Assembly: GCA_022497155.1 (NCBI GenBank)
Contig: MU385749.1
Span: 186,001 to 250,000 of the forward strand
Direction of reading: 5' to 3'
Source of the DNA: Whalleya microplaca
Taxonomy: Eukaryota > Ascomycota > Sordariomycetes > Xylariales > Xylariaceae
Length of the DNA stretch: 64,000 nucleotides
Shown here in pieces: positions 40,478 through 52,567 of the stretch (position 1 is its first letter; the number at the start of each line of letters is the position of its first letter). The notes beneath the pieces were generated by a model that was not told the origin of the DNA, ran no database searches, and was given only the letters and a program-made list of their open reading frames with translations. The position numbers were made by a program, and so were the translations under genes.

Positions 40478-43400
40478 ATGGGGTTGTCGAGCCGGGTCCG
40501 AGTGGCGGCTTCGGCTTGCTTGCTGGCCTTGTCCGCCACGGTCAACGCCCAGGCCTTTTACTATGAAGACCTGTCTATCTCCTGTAAAGCGGATAACACC
40601 ATCCAATACGCCGGCTGCTACGCCAGTACCAGCAATCCTTGGCCGTTTGCCCCTCAAGCTTTCAAGCAGGATGGTGACAACTCGAACGCGTACATCCGTT
40701 TCGACAAGGGTGACCAGGTCAACAACACCGTCACTCCTTACCTGTGTTCCCAGTTCTGTCGTGCCGAAGGTTTCAAGTACTCCGGTCTTTGGAACCAGCA
40801 GTGCTCTTGCGGTAGCACTCTCACATACAAGAAATCCGATGGTAGCACGGTCAACCTCGTAAAACAGGCCGACGACTCGACATGCAAGAACACCGCTGAT
40901 CCTTGTCCCGGTGACCGCCGGGAGTCCTGTGGTACGACTTCCGGAGCGCACGTCTACGTGGACCCTTCTTTCCCAACCACCGGCGACCCGAGCTCTCTCG
41001 TTTCCGGCTACGGTCTGCTCGGATGTTTCCAGGGGCCTAACCTGCCTTCTGGAGACTCGGGTATCACGTCGCCGAGCAGCACGTTCGCTAGTGCCGGCGC
41101 TTGTTTCGCCTACTGTGCTGCTCTCGGCTCGCCCTACACTTACATGAGTGGCAGTGGAAGCAGGTAAGTTGTTGATGTTTCCTGTCAGATTTTGCTCTTG
41201 CTAACCAACTGGGTTAGCATCCAATGTTTCTGTGGAAGTGGTTTCGGTATAAACTCTCGCAACGTCCAGTTGGCTGCAACCGACACGAGCTGCTTCAACT
41301 CTTGCGCCAACCCCGGAACGTACGTTCATGAACATCCCCTAACCCCCATGCTCCAGAACTAAGCGTGATTATAGTGCTTGTACCGGCCAGGACTGCTGTG
41401 GTGCGGGCAATGGTCCGTTCCCCGTCTACGCCAACCCCAAGCTCATGGGTTGCTTCATCCCCAGGATCCCAGGTTCATACAACAACCCCCCGGCGACGCT
41501 GGTCAGCACCGGGTACGCCAACTGCTTCGCCACTCCCGCCAGTGTCGTGAACCGCGCCACCGCCCCTCTGGCTGTTGCCGCCGGTGCCACTATCTCCAGG
41601 AGCGCAACCTTCGTCGCCACCGCCAGCCCCTCCGCGATCGCGACCCCGTACGTCCTGTACGGTTGTTACTCCCAGAACTCCATCACTGATCTCTTTGCTT
41701 CTTCCTCGGACGGTGGTGTCGCTGCCGCCAGTGTCAGCGTAGACTCCTGTGTGTCAGCTTGCTCCAAGGGTGGCTTCGCCTACGCTGCCCTTACGGCAAA
41801 CAATGGACCCGCGAAGTGCACCTGCTCTAACTCCGACCCCAAGGCCGGCGCCACATTCCAGAACGTCCAGGACTGTAACTACCCCTGCCCCGGCTCGGAC
41901 TCCCAGAACTGTGGTGGCGGCAACCCGCTAGTCTACGCCGTCTCGTCCAAGGCCGCTAACGGTCCTTGGATCAAGGCGTTCAGCTCTACTTACGTCCCTA
42001 CCCCTACCTACGGTTGCAGCAACAGTACGTGACTCCCCCTTTCCTATGTTCCATTGCTTTGAGGTCTAATTATGTGTTCCCCTAGGCGCGTCCAGCAGCT
42101 CAACTACCACCACCACTACCACCACTACCGCAGCATCTACCACCACCACTACTACTGCTAGTTCCAGCCCTTCAACCACTACTACTGCCAGTTCCAGCCC
42201 TTCTACCACTACTACTACCGGTTCCAGCTCCACCACCACCACCACGGCCAGCGGTTCCAGCTCTACAACCACCACCACGGCTAGCGGTTCAAGCTCTACC
42301 ACCACTACTAGTAGTAGTTCCAGCCCCTCGAGCACCACGCCTGCCGCCACCACCACCAGCGGTGGCCCATCCAGTTCCTCCCCGTCGGGAAGCCCGTCGG
42401 GTGCAGGCCCCAGTTCTTCTAGCCCTACCTCGCCCGGAGGCCCAAGCAACAGCGGTTCGGCTAGCCCGACCTCGTCCAGCGGCCCAAGCAACTCCGGTTC
42501 GGCCAGCCCGTCCTCGTCCAACGGCCCAAGCAACTCCGGTTCGGTTAGCCCGACCTCGTCTAACGGCCCAAGCAACTCCGGTTCGGCCAGCCCGTCCTCG
42601 TCCAACGGCCCAAGCAACTCCGGTTCGGCCAGCCCGTCCTCGTCCAACGGCCCAAGCAACTCCGGTTCGGCCAGCCCCTCCGGCTCGGCCAGCCCGTCCT
42701 CGTCCAACGGCCCAAGCAACTCCGGTTCGGTTAGCCCGACCTCGTCTAACGGCCCAAGCAAGAGCGGTTCGGCTAGCCCGACCTCGTCTAGCGGCCTAAG
42801 CAACTCCGGTTCGGCCAGCCCGTCCTCGTCTAACGGCCCAAGCAACTCTGGTTCGTCCAGCCCGACCTCGACCGGAGGCGGAAGCAACACCGCTTCGACC
42901 AGCACCTCCCCGTCCGGCGGCGCAAGCAACACCGGCTCGTCTACCCCCTCGCCGTCTGGCGGCGCGAGCAACTCCGGTGCGCCCAGCTCCGGCGGTGGTT
43001 CGTCGACCCCTAGTGCCAGTCCATCTACCGCTTCGGGCGCGCCTGGGTCTTCTGCTGCCTCCACCTCGCCCTCTGCAACATCTGGTTCTAGCTCTCCTAC
43101 TGGATCTTCCGCTCCATCAAGCTCGCCTCCCGGATCTTCGGGCGCTGCATCTGGTACGTCTAGTTCCACAACCTCAACAATCTCCCTTACTGGTTCTTCC
43201 TCTTCCACAACCTCAACAATCTCCCCTACTGGTTCTTCCTCTTCCACAACCTCAACAATCTCCCCTACTGGTTCTTCCACCACCACTACATCAACAGGCT
43301 TTCCTACTAGTTCTTCCACCACCACTGCATCAACAGGCTCCCCTGTTGGTGCTTCCACTTCCACTAGCACGATTGCTAGTTCTTCCTTCACCTCTCCGTC

Positions 43401-46400
43401 AAGCACAAGTAGCTCCAGTAGTATGAACTCTGTAATAAGTACAAGCCCTACTTCTGGTGCAAGCTCAGCTACTGTTTCATCGATAATCGGCAGCACTAAG
43501 AGTTCAGCAAGTGCTATTGTCTCTACGAGCGCACAGTCTAGTACATCCAGCACAGCAAGCGCTGCCCCTAGTTCATCTAGTTCGACAACCAATGCCGAGT
43601 CTTCGACAGGCGCGGGTTCTTCAATCAGTAGTCTGACCACTTCCGGATCAGCAAGCGCTGGTTCTGGCTCTTCCGACAGCTCTTCGACTTCGACAGCTTC
43701 AACGGGTGCCGATGCGGGATCTTCTAGCACCCCATCCAGCATCATTAACCCCACGAGCACGCCCGGCTTTGGTAGCAGCTCTCCCAGTTCTACGACTTCA
43801 GCAGATGCCAGTGGCAGCTCCCCAGGTTCGACAAGCCCATCAGGATCATCCGCAAGCTTGGATGCTGGAAGCACATCTGTCGCCGGTTCTAGCGCCTCAA
43901 CAACTTCTGTTGCTTCTGATGCGGGCTCTTCCGCTTCACCTAGTGCGTCAGGCCCTTTCGCAGGCGGGTCCGGCTCTTCCAGCTCTGGAAGCCTTGCCGG
44001 TTCTGCTGCTAGTTCCAACTCTCCAGGCCCAGCAAGCACCAACGCCGCCTCATCAGCCACTACCGTCCAAATATCCCAAGCGTCAGACTCGTCATCTGCA
44101 GGTTCATCAGGCTCGATCATCGCTACCAGTTCGGGATCCAACAGTACCCCTGGCCCTGGATCGTCTTCAGCGCCTTCTACCACTGGAGCGCTCGGCTCTT
44201 CTACTCTCGCTCAGAGTTCTAGTGGTCTGGCATCGACTGCTGCCTCTTCAGGTGCTGCGGGATCTGGATCATCTAGCACTTCTGTCACATCTGGAACTTC
44301 TGGATCTGCTACTAGTACTACCGACTCTGGGTCAGCGAGCTCTAGCCTATCGGTCACCAGCTCTACCACAACGACCTCATCCAGTTCTTCAGGAACCTCT
44401 ACCACACAGACTCCTACACCTACTGTCGTCCTCGCGTCTACCCAAGTGCAGGCATTTTCCGATATTTTCAACACAAACTCGGTGCCCCAAGACAGAGGTG
44501 CTCTTGCTCAGCTTCAAGTAGTAGACCCAAAGACAGGCCAGGCCTCCACCGTCGAGATGGTAGTCGAGTACGTCGGGTGTTTCCAATTAGCAGTTGGTCA
44601 GACACCATTCAGTGACAACGGCACCGATCAATTCCGTGGAAACGCAGACGCTGGCGGTAGCGCTGCCAGCTGTGCTGGGTACTGCGCAGGTGCCCAATTC
44701 CAGCTCTCTGCAAACAACGCCGGCGATTGTTTCTGCGGTAGCCAAGTGAACCTGAGGCAGCTACCCGCTGCCCCAGACCGTAATGCCTGCAACATCCCCT
44801 GCCCTATGGACCACACACAGATATGTGGCGGTGGATCGAAGATCACAAAGCGTGATTCTTACTCGTTCCTTAACATCATTCTCGCTCAGCCAGCGAATCA
44901 GGCAGTCCTGCTCACAGTGAACGGAAATACCACCCAGACAGTGGGCAAGTTGCCCTCTGACCCTGACCTCCGTGCTACCTTTGGATTCTTACTGACAGGC
45001 TTATCTTTTAGGTTCTCCTAGCTCTCCCGCTACAACGGCATCAGGTGCGCCTTCCAATACGCCCGCTTCTGGGTCTCCCAGCGGTGCCAGTGGTTCGCCT
45101 AGCGCCTCCAGCCCGTCAGCTAGTCCTTCCAGCCCATCTGGTAGTGCTTCCAGCCCGTCGGCTAGTCCCTCTAGCTCATCAGCTAGTGGCCCCAGCGCGT
45201 CTAACAGTCCTTCCGGTGCCTCTTCTCCTGCTGGTTCTAACGCGCCTACCAGTGGATCTGCCGCGCCTACCAGCGGTTCTGGTGCTCCTACAAGTGGCAC
45301 TGCTACACCCTCCAACTCTGGTTCCCCAAGCGGGAGTAACACTGCTTCCGGCCCTGCTACTTCTGGCCCTGCTACTTCCGGTCCTGCTACCTCCGGTCCT
45401 GCTACTTCCGGTCCTGCTACTTCCGGTCCTGCTACTTCCGGTCCTGCTACTTCCGGTCCTGCTAGCTCCGGCCCTGCTAGCTCCGGCCCTGCCAGCTCCG
45501 GCCCTGCGAGCTCTGGCCCTGCGAGCTCTGGCTCTCCCAGTGCCAGTGGCAACGGTCCTTCGTCGACTGGTACTGGCTCCGGTGTACCCAGCGGCACGGC
45601 CTCCTCGTCCCCAAGCCCCACTACCTCGGGTGTACCCGGCGTTACCAACATTCCTGGTATCTCTGTTCTCCTCGGTGTTGTCCCGGCTGGTGACTTCAAC
45701 GCCGCGGCTGCTACCACTGTCCGTAGGGTGATGAAGAAGCGCCAGGATGCCAGTCGCGGCTTCATCGGAGGTGCTTCCCCCGCCAACCCGTCTTCTTGCA
45801 ACGACGCTACTCTGTTCAACCTGACCAACGGTGAGCTCCTCAGTGGTGGTCAGAAAATCGCCACCAACCCCGGCATCGCCAACATGCCCATCCGCGTGAC
45901 GCCAGATGGAACCATCTCGACCACCTTCACGATCATCAACGGTGTCCTCCACTGGTTCAACGACGCCTTCTACAACGGCCAGGCTGGTTTCTGCCAGGTC
46001 GCTTCTGGACAGGTTTTCGCTACCTTTGCCCCTGCTAACACGTGGCCTGCGGGCTGCCAGTCTGTCGACATTGTGCTGTACCAAGGTAAGTTCCACTCAG
46101 TCTCTGACATCTTCGACTTGTGGTTTGCCAGAAGGATTATACTGACTGACATGTCCAACAGCTACTCAATGCCAGAATGGTGTCATCGTACCTGGCGGTC
46201 CTCTGCCAGACGGAAACGGAAACGGTACTGGCAACGGTAACGGTACTGGCAACGGTAACGGTAATGGCAATGGCAACGGCAATGGTAACGGTGGTGATGG
46301 CAATGGCAACGGTAACGGCAATGGTAACGGCAATGGCAATGGCAATGGCAATGGAAATGGTAACGGAAACGGAAATGGAAACGGCGGTAATGGAAATGGC

Positions 46401-46775
46401 AACGGTAACGGCAACGGCAACGGTGGAGATGGAAATGGCAACAACAATGGAAACGGAAATGGCGGCAATGGGAACGGCAACAACAATGGAAATGGCAACG
46501 GCGGCAACGGGAACGGTAATGGAAATGGTAACGGTAACGGCAACGGCAGTGGAAATGGTAACGGCAACGGCAATGGCAACGGCGGCAATGGAAATGGTAA
46601 CGGCAACGGCGATGGTAACGGCGGCAATGGAAACGGAAACGTCCCTGCCGGCGTACCCAAGTCCCAGGACATCTTTGCCATGAACGCCAGCCCAACTGGT
46701 GAGGCTTGCGTTGAGACTACCCTCTCTTGGCAACCCGGCAGCCCAACCTTCTTGCCCCGTCGGGACGAGCTGTAA
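40478..46775 (+). CDS. Giant multi-WSC-domain mucin-like surface protein
   Basis: Six exons: 40478-41163, 41218-41319, 41375-42024, 42086-44971, 45012-46085 and 46162-46775. The joined frame is 2,003 residues. Five junctions have consistent phase; the fourth donor (GTGCTA, 40-nt intron) is weak and is the least certain. A signal peptide (ACLLALSATVNAQA) starts the protein. Cys-rich WSC domains lie at about residues 40-170, 185-290 and 390-470, and a further one follows the mucin region (VEYVGCFQL...CGGGSK, about 1370-1465). Between and after them are Ser/Thr tracts with 42-bp, 15-bp and 6-bp tandem repeats. Near the end is a globular domain (FIGGASPANPSSCNDATLFNL...WFNDAFYNGQAGFCQV) that I recall as conserved in fungal surface proteins (DUF7908-like, from memory), then a Gly-Asn repeat and a tail ending RRDEL. 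WSC domains bind wall glycans; a wall or sheath glycoprotein is likely. No GPI signal or membrane anchor is seen. Confidence 0.85.
42439..42876 (+). repeat. 42-bp tandem repeat in the mucin region, about 10 copies
   Basis: Units begin GGCCCAAGCAACTCCGG and encode 14-residue blocks of the form GPSNSGSASPSSSN. Copies differ at a few third positions and in SPTSS versus SPSSS; one unit near 42675 is disrupted and partly duplicated. The register is kept with the WSC gene frame. Confidence 0.9.
45350..45534 (+). repeat. 15-bp tandem repeat encoding Gly-Pro-Ala-Thr-Ser, about 12 copies
   Basis: Unit GGTCCTGCTACTTCC; later copies read Gly-Pro-Ala-Ser-Ser. In frame in exon 5 of the WSC gene. Near-identity of the central copies suggests recent expansion. 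Confidence 0.9.
46210..46643 (+). repeat. 6-bp repeat encoding a Gly-Asn run
   Basis: Imperfect GGYAAY units encode about 145 residues of alternating Gly and Asn, with occasional Gly-Gly, Asp, Thr or Ser. In frame in the last exon of the WSC gene. A low-complexity spacer between the globular C-terminal domain and the tail. Confidence 0.9.
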
Positions 46776-48629
46776 ATCCGTCATTTATAGTACAGCTCGA
46801 ACCACCACGCGACCAAAGGCCTGTTCCGCTGCCCGGGACTATTACCCTCTCGGAGCCAACTCGCCTATGTATGCCTCCCCTTTGGTCGTCGAAAAATACT
46901 AATCCAAATGAGCTATGATACACACGGACAAGTCTTTTCTTGGGTTCTCTTTTCTCTTCTCTCTGCATTTTTGCTATGTCATCACGGTGTTTGATTTGGG
47001 AAGTAGTTAGGTATAGAGGCAGTTTGTCTAGAAGCTATCTGTCACGAGGGAGGTATATGGATGTATGGCCAGCATGTTAATGTAGAGGATAGTAGCGCGT
47101 TTAATGCAAGTTCTTCTCCCATGATCTCATCTTGCCTTTCCCAAGCGTGATATTGGTCCCGGTTCTCACGGGCCGTTCTTCCACTTGCCTTGTATTCATT
47201 TAATAATACCTTCAAGACTCTTGTGTCCTACCCAAAGAGGACTTCGCAACTGCGGAGTGGGTGATCCCGATTTCCATATTTCGATAAGCCTTCCTCCTGT
47301 AAAGACCTCAAACATTCCGATTTATGGTAGTCAGCGTTAAAGGCATGTTTAATTAAGATATGGATATCTCAAACTTTGATGTTCGAAGGTCCGAGGCTTA
47401 GACCAATAGATGATCATAGAGTCAATTTGTCGTATACTTCTCAAGCGTTTGATATAGCGGCTCGCATCTTATTGTGTAATCCAGTTCTAGAAGCTTGTGT
47501 CAAATTTTGCAGTGGGGCATGAGATTCACGTCTAGAGATTGCCTACAAGGGGTACACGCGACTGTATTCCGTCACTCTTTTCCTTTTCACATCTAGGGCC
47601 CTAGGTTCCTTGTTATACACGCATATTAGTCGAGTTCACTCTGATCGGTATGGCTAGGATTTTGATGTGACTGTTATTCATCTGCAAGGCTTCGGCTTTG
47701 CGAATAGCTTTATTCACACCTGGCTCCCATTATATTACAGTGACTCCCGATTCCAGTGCATATAATAAAATAGAATACTTATTAACTATTATGAAATATT
47801 TGCTTTGCCTCTTTCTGATATCCTTTTGTCATATTCTTTCTTAAGTCGATGGCATAACTAGATAATCTGTATATATATGCCAAGACATATTATATAACCT
47901 AGGTAATCGCAAAGGCTTTTCACGATAGCGAGGAAATACATTCATATTTAATAATAAGCTTACATTGATCTTTGATTAGCTGCTACTTTATCTCGAGACC
48001 ATCCTGGTTTATGTTCATTTACGCCGCTAATAAGCTTTCACGGCGATCACCGTTCATTAAATGCTTTTTAAGATTTCCGCAACCTCCGCTAAGAAACCCT
48101 TTGACATTAATATAGAAGCCACACCACCCCCAAGAAGATATAACTCTATCTTGAACCTCTATAATATTGTGAAACATATTTATAAGAGCTTAGCAAATCC
48201 TAGCTTACGAAAAACTTTCACTTAATAGGCCCGAGAGCTGAAACATAAGTAGTATAGGTTGCGCAAGGATATAATATGGCACATATTCAATGTGTAACGG
48301 AAACAAGCTATTGTGCCACATTCGTTAGGCGCCTCGGTCTTATTTTGGATTGTTTGCAGCCTCACTCGCTTCAAACGCTCTCAAAATGTGATGTTCGTCA
48401 CTGAGGTACAGCTAGCGCCTCACTTGTGAGACCCACCCTGCTCATAATTCCCAACCTAGATAAGCTTTAAAAGAGCTCCCACTTAAAAGTAAATGTAACA
48501 ACCTCTAGATAGCCTGTGGTTGACGGAGAGAAGGCTACAAGGCTAAACATGTCGGACTAAAAAGAAAGCCCAGGAGAAAGTGACACGAGACAAAAGGGGG
48601 GCGAGTTCGGACGTAAAAAGAATATCGAG
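46776..48629. other. Intergenic spacer
   Basis: About 1.9 kb: the 3' region of the WSC gene, then AT-rich sequence with no supported gene. An ACCTAGGT palindrome lies at 47897. Confidence 0.5.
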
Positions 48630-48635
48630 AAAAAA
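48630..48635 (-). terminator. RNA polymerase III terminator of the 5S gene
   Basis: On the minus strand a run of T residues immediately follows the 3' GTATGT of the 5S rRNA. Confidence 0.8.
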
Positions 48636-48754
48636 ACATACAACACCGGGGATTCGCTGGTCGTCACCGACCCAACTACTAATCCGGCGGTACCCAGCTT
48701 ATCTAGGACAGAGCGGACGGGATGCCGAGTTTTCTAGGTCCTATGGTCGTATGT
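48636..48754 (-). rRNA. Dispersed 5S rRNA gene
   Basis: Reading from 48754 downward the sequence starts ACATACGACCATA and ends CCCCGGTGTTGTATGT, so the terminal helix ACATAC/GTATGT forms. The internal control region (GGATTAGTAGTTGGGTCGGTGACGACC region) and the AGCGAATCCCC segment match the conserved filamentous-fungal 5S pattern I know from Neurospora. Length is 119 nt. The helix II/III part (GACCTAG...CTGGGTACC) differs from the Neurospora alpha type but can still pair with G-T pairs, so this may be a variant isotype or an early pseudogene. It stands alone, as expected where 5S genes are dispersed rather than in the rDNA array. Confidence 0.93.
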
Positions 48755-51700
48755 GGTAGTCTAGGGCTCTATTCGTGCTCATATATTGTGCCCGACGACA
48801 GCCGATGTTTCTAGCCCCGTCTCCTGATATGTCCGTAGTCCAGCCTCGCGCATATCTAGACGAGACCTTTCAGGTTGATAGAGGAGCCATTAGACAATAC
48901 CAGGAGCATGTTTAAAGAACTATGTCATTAACTTAAATGCCGATAATCTATTGGTAGGAGCCACCCCGCGTTATATTCGTATATATTTGGTAATCAGGCC
49001 ATTGCCACATCTCTTGGATGGCTGGATTTCGCCCAGAGAAAGCTCATGACGATATAGGCCAATGAATTCTAAATGGTGTACATTAGTATCCGGTAGAATA
49101 TAGTGATCGCAGCCTTACCACCAAAGTTCCTACTACACATTAATAGCAGACGAGGGGCACGAGGGGGTTAATAGCCATTTCTTTCAATGATCGAATCAAG
49201 TATTTTCCTGTTTTCCAGTGTGTACTCATTTTCTTTTAGATCATCTTTAGTGAGTCTCCTGAGTCGAGATATCAAATCTCCCATGGCCCCGTTTGGCGGG
49301 CATTATTGTCGTATAGTATCGTGGCGGTGATCAGGCTCCTCCATATCAGGTATTTCGTACCTATAACATGTGAAAAATAGCGTAGAAACACTGTGTTACC
49401 TCTGCATATAATTCGCAGTAAGCATCCCTGTTCTGTGTAACCCTTCAAGCTTTAGGTCAAGCCTCACAAGGCTGACAGGGAACAACGGTGAACCACATCT
49501 TTACCTTTTAGATCCACAAAGGGTCCGACGACGGGCGGAATTGTGACAATGACACCACTGATCTACTTAGTCTAGCTCTACTCCGGCCATTGATTCGCCG
49601 GGAGTGAGTTGGCATATTATCTACTATTTCATACACATTTAGCTGGAGAGAAGATGAGTGATTAAGTGATGTTGCGAACTCGGTCTCTATTGTAACGATG
49701 AAAGGTGCAACTCCTCATCTTGGGTATTGCGGCTCTACATGCTTTCCCTCATCTATCCAGCCGATCTTTTGAGTCTATCCACATGCCCCCAGAAGCCCAG
49801 AAAAGTCAGAAAACAGAGACTCTAATAAGTCGCATAGCTTTACCCGGACTCGACACCGACTCTCGACACCGACTCTTCGCGCCATAATCTGAGAAATGAC
49901 GTGTAGTTTTGAAACCTAACTCCAGCAACCAACTACGTAGGAAAACACACCAGTTACAGCCATCCCTTGGAGCTGAGTGAGATGGAACGGGATGGCTGTA
50001 ACGAAGGGTATTGTATTTGAAGAAAATGGACCGAGGCATGATATCATGAGTGTGGTGCTAAGTGTAAAGAAGCTTCGTCTCCAAGCTACAATCCACATCA
50101 TGAGAGTCAGCGAGGGATGTTTGGAACATCATCGAATAAGTGGCCACTAACTTGGGTACGACGCTTAGGCAACATAAGTTCCACAGTACACGCAGTCCCG
50201 TCCAGGTAAGACCCATGATTCTCGGCCCCTTTCCTGGCAAGTCGGGCAACGTTTTCCGGGGGCCTTGAGCGAACGGTCAGTAACGAGAGTTGTGGTGTGT
50301 TATCAGCAATATATCTCCTTACGGTTCCAGACTCATCAACCATGGGAGAGGAGTGGCCAGAGGCCGGCTGGGAGCAGTGGTTGGCATGAGGCTCTCGGCC
50401 CGAGGAAGAGCAAGTGCATGCCATAGTGTAAGTTTTGATGGTGACGATATATTCAAGTGTAGATATATGGATGAGAAGTGTATGTATAATGCTATAGATA
50501 ATTCCAGTCACGGCTTTGACAAGGAGCGAGTTGCACGGTGAGAGTGGATGTGGATTGATATACTCAACACAAGACGTACCTGAGGGCACAACACGTATAT
50601 TTATAGTTTTCCAGGCATCCGACTCCAAACAAGGGCCTGGAATACTTTCGCAGGGGCCGAGATAGAATCAAATTGAACAGTCACAATGCTCCCGTACGGA
50701 ATGCGGCTGGCGCAGCGAGTTCCTATAGGATGTGGTGAGGCGTTTGATAGATCTGTAAGTAGCCGAAGGAACAAGCATGGAACCATAGCTCGAGGTGCAG
50801 CAGCGGAAAGGCTCGCGGCAGACGCCAGCGTTATTTCTTTCGAAAACACGAGTCCCAAAAGTGAGTGACATATCGTATCTGGAGTTGACCGTTATCGAGG
50901 CGGAGCAACGATTGTAGTGAGTGACCCCGATGTACTAGCTGACTAGGTATGGACTAGGTATGGGCTAGGTATGTACTGTACTAGGTATGTATGCAGGTAT
51001 GCTAGCTATGCAAGCCATGGCGACAGGGGGCACGGAGATCTGAATTTCTGACAGGCAACACACGGGTGGGGTTCAGTTGTCAAGGGCTCAACGTGGGCGA
51101 GCCAGTCCGTGGCCGCTTGGCGCCTTGTTAGATCTGTTTCGTCACTGCGGATATGGCGTTAGAAAAGTCTATTGGACTACGCCTGTAGCTGAGAGACAGG
51201 TGGGCGAGTGTGGGTGGGCCGGGGGGGAGGGCTAAAGGGTAACTTCAGGTTATCGAGGCGAGCGAAATACAAAAACAGCAAAAACAGGAAAACAGGGTTA
51301 GGGATTGTGTACGCATATGTACAGCATGTACAGCAGTGATTGTCGTTGACCAGGTACTCGGGCCTGGTAGGGGGTTGAATTTTGTGAGATCGCGGATTTG
51401 CCTGGTGGGCCAAAGGGCCAAATGGAGGACAATCATCCCCAAAACTCGGGTTCTGCTGAGGTTTGCTTGATCCGAGCACCCGGAACCTCCGCTGAAAGTA
51501 GACGCAAGTGACATGGGGGAAGGTGCGCCCAGGCAGGTAGCCCAGGGGGGTTGCCACAGGGGCAAATGGGGGATGGGGGATGGGGGATCTTGGGTTTGGG
51601 GGGATAAGTGTTGTGTGACCTGAGTTATCTTATAACTACCTAAGGTAGGTAGATAGGCGAACATATTCAGGTACCGGAGGCCCAGCAAGAGCCCTGGAGC

Positions 51701-51756
51701 CTGTATGTATGTACTACTGCGAGTATACTATGCACATATGTAGGTAGTATTAGAGT

Positions 51757-51802
51757 AGGTACATACATACATACATACATACATACATACATACATACAT
51801 AC
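51757..51802. repeat. (CATA)n microsatellite
   Basis: About eleven perfect ACAT/CATA units, immediately left of the 15-bp minisatellite. Confidence 0.9.
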
Positions 51803-51811
51803 TTGCAGTAA

Positions 51812-51901
51812 GGTACTAGTATTATCGGTACTAGTATTATCGGTACTAGTATTATCGGTACTAGTATTATCGGTACTAGTATTATCGGTACTAGTATTAT
51901 C
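51812..51901. repeat. 15-bp minisatellite, 6 perfect copies
   Basis: Unit GGTACTAGTATTATC repeated six times without a mismatch. The unit contains the palindrome GGTACTAGTA-like core ACTAGT. Perfect identity suggests recent amplification. Confidence 0.95.
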
Positions 51902-52385
51902 GATTGTAGTTACACAGTTTACCGACTTGAAGGGGTTCATGGCTCCATTCTTAGGCTAGGTAGCTTAAAGTCGTTCAAGTCGTTACTATGTAAAGTCGTT
52001 GAAGTCTTAGGTAAAAAAACCTTATGATAGGCAATGGCCTTGTGCTGTGTCTACCCGCTTCAAATGCCCAATGTCGAGAAATTATCGTTGGGCTTGCCCA
52101 CCGCTCCCTAGATGAACACTGATTTGGTCTGATCTGATCCATGCGCGTCACCACGCACGTCGGTACTTTTCTACCGCGGGTACGCAAGTACACGCAATAA
52201 GCAATTAGCCTCCTCGAATACATACACCCACGAGCTAGCAACTCCAGCCTTTACTAGCTACTAGTAGTTTTGCCGACTTGCTTTCTTTGGCATTTCTAAA
52301 CCACTACATGTAAGCGCTGACAACTTGACAACTCGACAACTTGGTGTCATTATGGCCCGTCGAGCCACGAGGACCCTCTCTTCAC

Positions 52386-52567
52386 CTGCCCACAGCAGAA
52401 ACGGCGCCAGCTTATGAGCTGACAGTAATTACGTTTGCTTCCTCCATTGGTACGGTGCCTCTTGAGCACTGGGCTCTCTTTGGGCCCGGAGTGTATATCT
52501 CCTTTGTGGGGAACCGCCAGGTCGCCCACGAGGTAGATCTTCACACATGTTCGGCAAGAGGATATTG
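52386..52567 (+). pseudogene. Possible relic of a small fungal protein gene
   Basis: A plus-strand frame reads YELTVITFASSIGTVPLEHWALFGPG then VGNRQVAHEVD before a stop. The pattern TVITFAS...HWALF...VGN...HEV resembles a family of small fungal proteins of unknown function as I remember it. There is no good start, and the expected C-terminal half is not found in frame, so a decayed fragment is the most that can be claimed. Confidence 0.25.

Noticed and set aside
42066..44183. 705-codon open frame on the minus strand, rich in Glu, Pro, Val and Leu
   Set aside because: It is the antisense of the Ser/Thr repeat region; TCN and ACN codons cannot give stops in this reverse frame, so the length is expected. 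It has no protein-like motifs.
45045..45731. 228-codon plus frame rich in Leu and Pro, and the 305-codon minus frame rich in Arg, Gly and Ser (45179-46096)
   Set aside because: Both are frame shadows of the Ser/Thr and Gly-Pro-Ala-Thr-Ser repeats of the WSC gene, which has the consistent splice phases.
46137..46784. Several 170-215-codon frames around the Gly-Asn repeat, including a Pro-Leu-Phe repeat and a Val-Ile-Ala repeat
   Set aside because: A 6-bp repeat without stops is open in all frames. Only the Gly-Asn frame continues into the flanking exons.
50107..50628. 173-codon minus-strand frame in the desert
   Set aside because: No recognisable domain, unusual composition, no supporting splice structure or leader; kept only as part of the desert description.
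51812..51901. CRISPR-like array
   Set aside because: Direct 15-bp units with no unique spacers in a eukaryotic genome; it is a minisatellite.
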